In this document: piece by piece, positions 61,000 through 64,000 of the stretch
Position numbering within the stretch: the first letter of the stretch is position 1
Layout of the letters: each line of letters begins with the position of its first letter
Assembly (NCBI GenBank): GCA_000328365.1
Contig: KB309217.1
Coordinates: 86,534-150,533 of the forward strand
Direction of reading: 5' to 3'
DNA: 64,000 nt
DNA from: Capitella teleta
Lineage: Eukaryota > Annelida > Polychaeta > Capitellidae
The notes under the pieces: generated by a model
The model's database searches: none
Seen by the model: only the letters and a program-made list of their open reading frames with translations
What the model was told of the DNA's origin: nothing
Made by a program: the position numbers and the translations under genes

Positions 61000-62310
61000 T
61001 TTGACCATGCAACATGCCGCCAGACACATAGCACGAACGATGAAAAATCAAGGAAATATGTTCATGACGATTTTGCCGGTAAACCAATCAGTCTTGACTA
61101 TGCCACGAATCGGACTTAGATTGTACGTTGTAGGAGCAGTGAGCATCGGCCTCCTATTCAGTTTGATGACGTCATCAGCGTCTGAGGCATTGTGTAACAC
61201 TCAGTTGGCCGCTCCGTGCTGTGGCGTCGTCTGCTCGTTAGACAATGCGTCTGAGGAGGACGAGGAATACACAACAATTGCTTCCGCGTTCAGAAGAAAT
61301 GCCGTGCATGGACGAAATACACGACGATGGTCCGCGTGGCATCGAGTTGAAGACCAACACATCCGGTGAGAAGATCACGAATATTGGACAATGCACGATG
61401 ACGTCATTGATGGCGGCCGTGAAGGACGCCGACTACTTCCCAGGAAATCGAGGTTATTGTTAGCTGCAAGATGAGCATGAGGACATCAACATTGTCTCGG
61501 ATATGTGCCACCGGCCCAGACACTCAACACTCCCGGTCGTTCGATGCATCGATGGATACAAGTGGAAGCGCATTGGTGACGATTTCGCTAGAGGTCACTT
61601 CATGTCATTCGTCGCTGTCATGGAAACCAACGGATAAACTTGTATCTTTGTTTAAGCCGAAGACAATTTCCATGCGTCATCCAAGGGATATGACCTAGAT
61701 GACCTGTACTTTGCCAATCCATGTACTTCCAAAGGGAAATTCTATACCAAACCTCGTGCTTGTATTGCCAAGCGAGGTTGATCAAATGCCCAAACGGAGA
61801 ATCAGAACTAAGTCTGGAACATCTTCCCATGTCTCGTTTAAACGAAGATTACCTCCAGCACCTGCCTTTTCACCCCAAAACTATAGATTCATACTTTGCG
61901 AAATATCTCAAAGATTCCTCCGCGCGATTTTCTCCTTATCTCTCCACCGTTTAGCAGCGAAGTCAACGAACAAGCGGAGGTATCACTCAACCAGCTCGAT
62001 AAATTCATGCTGACAATATCAGAATATACCTTCGACTCAAAACCGAGGTCACGTGGCTACCTGCTGCGACAATCTACCAGAATTCCAGCGGAATGGTGAG
62101 GACCCTGAATGAAGCACTCTTCGAAAAGCTCCAGCGTCGATTCCTGAATGAGAGAGACCCCTGGTGCGGATTCTACGATTCACAATCACTGACATGTTCC
62201 CTTCCGTCTCTAAGGATAAAATCCATCCTACCCAGAGCTTTTTATGACACAATGGTGGAGCATCTCCCTCGCTGTCATGTGTCGTATATATGTGTCATAT
62301 ACTGATGAAA
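61000..62310 (+). pseudogene. Unidentified coding-like stretch spread over several frames
   Basis: Successive plus-strand pieces look like protein: an N-terminal signal-anchor-like segment (LRLYVVGAVSIGLLFSLMTS) followed by a Cys-containing acidic stretch; then ELKTNTSGEKITNIGQC; then DINIVSDMCHRPRHSTLPVV and GDDFARGHFMSFVAV; then GYDLDDLYFANPCTSKGKFY; and finally a C-terminal-like piece, LNEALFEKLQRRFLNERDPW. The order suggests one protein of type II topology, perhaps secretory-pathway, but it is interrupted several times and no convincing introns explain this. I do not recognise the family. It could be a decayed gene, or a real one with sequencing errors or unseen small introns. Confidence 0.4.
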
Positions 62311-63602
62311 TTTGTCCTAGCTCTTTCTAATTGGGTTGTTCTCTCACTTCCTGGTTTTTGCTGCATACGCGAATATTATGATTCTGGATTAAGATAGATG
62401 GATTAAATCTTCATGTTATTGTATAATTCGTGATTTTAGGCATTGGTGTTTCATAAATAAAATAAAAAAAAGACATTTTCTGAGTAGTGCCGCCGTTAAT
62501 AATGGGCAATTGGGTAACAGTGCAAATGTACGGACAAATGTACTAGGATAAATATTAGAAATATGTTATATCTAAAAACCCTTTTGCATTGATTATCCAC
62601 AAATCTCGTGAAAACACATATTTGCAGCAGTATGTACTTGGTCTCCTCCCGTCTTATTTCCAGTGATAATGACGACAAGGAGAACTATTAAAAGTACAAC
62701 TAACATTTTTTTATTTATTCAATCTTAAAGCCAAGTCACATTTGATTAACTTTTCAAACATTCAACAAATCTATTCTATATACACGTATTATTGAAAGCT
62801 AAATCAATCTTGTTCGCTTTCTATTCTCTCTCTCTCTCTCTCTCTCTCTTTTGATCCCCTGGGTATTTGTTACGATATTACTATTTAAAAGAACAGGATT
62901 CAAAACAAAAATGTAAAACAAGAGATTTAATAATAAAAACATCAAGAAATCAATCAAAGATGTGGCCAAGGAAAATTTTATAAGAATAAATTAATGTTCA
63001 ATAATTAATGAAATGTGTTGCAGCAGAATTAGCCCATGATGCTAAATTATGTCCGCCATATTACAGCGAAATTGCATCATCAGTGAACAAGATAATTATA
63101 CAATAAAAAAAAAAAAAAAATTTAATATTATGTAAATAAATGCTTTGATTACCACTTTGACCTTGACCTTTGAGTAAATTAATTAAAAATCAAAATTTCG
63201 TAAGCTAATCATGCTAGTGATACATATTTGCGAGATATCAACATTTGAAAAAGTTGAAAGTGCATTAATTGTACATATTAATTCATTGAATTATTTGCAC
63301 TGAATTATTTGAGGTATGTTGCAAGATTAATGAGCTTGAAGCGATTAAATTTGAAATTTGAAAAATTGCTGTGACTTTGATCTTTGACCTTCAAATTTCT
63401 ATCAGACTCGCATTTTTGGCTGAATTACACTTCACGGAGTTTTGCGCAACGGCGCATAAAAAATCGTTCACGGACTAACAGAAAGAGAGAAAAGCACGTA
63501 AAGTAATACATATAAGAGAACTTTTTATTTATAATTTTTCTTAATAAATATCACAGCCATCAGGTTAAAATTAATAATATATACATACGAGAAAAAAAGG
63601 GG
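62311..63602. other. Intergenic stretch before the WD40 gene
   Basis: A CT microsatellite lies at about 62826-62848 and an A run near 63104-63120. A reverse AATAAA at 63524-63529 is a probable polyadenylation signal of the WD40 gene. No supported gene. Confidence 0.45.
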
Positions 63603-63984
63603 TCACACTGCTTGTAGGGTGGTGTGAGTCATCTGGTGAATGAAATCCATGTTCTCGGAAGATGCGATTACTGCTTTCCAAATCACGTGGTTTCCTTTGA
63701 TGTCTCCAGTGATCAGCGATCCATCTGGACCAACACGTAGGGCACTCACCGCATCTGTAATCAGTCAAAGAGATTCAGTCAGAGATTCAGTCAGAGATTC
63801 AGTCAGAGATTCAGTCAGAGATTCAGTCAGAGATTCAGTCGGATAATCAATCAGAGATTCAGTCATAAACTAACCGTTGTGCTCGCTGAATTTGTTTCGG
63901 ATTTTCTTCTCTGCAATGTCCCAAACAATGACGTCACCTTTGGCTGTGCCCCCGACCAACGTGGAGCCATTCCACTCAACACAG
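63603..63984 (-). CDS. WD40-repeat protein, C-terminal two exons (partial)
   Basis: Exons 63984-63875 and 63754-63603 join in frame. They read VEWNGSTLVGGTAKGDVIVW, then SEHNDAVSALRVGPDGSLIT and GDIKGNHVIWKAVI, ending at a stop. These are two WD40 blades with the typical GxxxG.(I/V)x(V/I)WD and H-x-x-x-V-x-x-L pattern. The first exon begins with a split codon after tcaatag, so more exons lie beyond the right edge. WD40 propellers are protein-interaction platforms; which protein this is cannot be told. The separating intron is almost entirely a 12-base tandem repeat. Confidence 0.8.
63766..63865. repeat. Minisatellite, 12-base unit AGAGATTCAGTC
   Basis: About six near-perfect copies of AGAGATTCAGTC with degenerate flanking units, inside the intron between the two WD40 exons. 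The unit is a multiple of three, so the opposite strand stays open as a (DSVR)n frame; that frame is not a gene. Confidence 0.9.
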
Positions 63985-64000
63985 CTATTGATAATTAAGT

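Noticed and set aside
63766-63865. CRISPR-like array
   Set aside because: The 12-base units are directly adjacent without spacers, and this is an animal genome.

Overview
This window is nuclear DNA of an animal, most likely a marine invertebrate. Genes are split by GT-AG introns. Their products are animal types: a plasmanylethanolamine desaturase, a mitochondrial phosphagen kinase, an aquaporin, an HSPA12-type Hsp70, a neuropeptide-class GPCR, a membrane-anchored carboxylesterase and a single-pass protein with a tyrosine-rich tail. A U6 snRNA gene is present. Intergenic DNA is AT-rich, with many microsatellites, Tc1/mariner-like DNA transposons, MITEs and one LINE scrap. The phylum cannot be fixed from this window. 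One 50-base assembly gap lies at 17130-17179.

Layout: 0.4-4.4 kb PEDS1 (-); 5.8-7.3 kb tyrosine-tailed membrane protein (+); 9.5-12.1 kb mitochondrial phosphagen kinase (+), convergent with an aquaporin (-) at 13.3-15.7 kb; 17.2-20.0 kb broken DHRS4-like dehydrogenase (-), interrupted by the gap and by transposons; 21.5-26.2 kb repeat-rich zone with two Tc1 fossils, the U6 gene (-), a LINE RT fragment and a palindrome of about 1 kb; 29.1-30.4 kb 435-aa single-exon ORF of unknown function (+); 30.4-37 kb almost empty; 37.1-39.1 kb HSPA12-like gene (+); 41.0-41.7 kb Kelch-like fossil (+); 42.9-44.9 kb mariner-type elements; 45.8-52.9 kb GPCR (+) with transposons in its introns; 54.1-57.2 kb carboxylesterase (-); 61.0-62.3 kb unidentified coding-like stretch with several breaks; 63.6-64.0 kb C-terminal exons of a WD40 protein (-), running off the window.

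The genes look like independent transcription units, not an operon or cluster. For the complete multi-exon genes the joined exons keep a single reading frame with family-typical length, which is the main support for the splice models.

The most interesting points are: the phosphagen kinase, a mitochondrial creatine-kinase type whose three creatine-pocket positions are all changed (Ser, Ser, Glu), so its substrate is probably not creatine; a repeat family (three copies, TTAA-flanked) that lies in sense orientation inside introns, with its pyrimidine-rich end directly before an exon in two cases and with CCAAT, NRF-1-like and CRE-like motifs inside; the tyrosine-tailed orphan membrane protein; the 435-aa orphan ORF; and the large palindrome. 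I found no clear multi-gene novel system.
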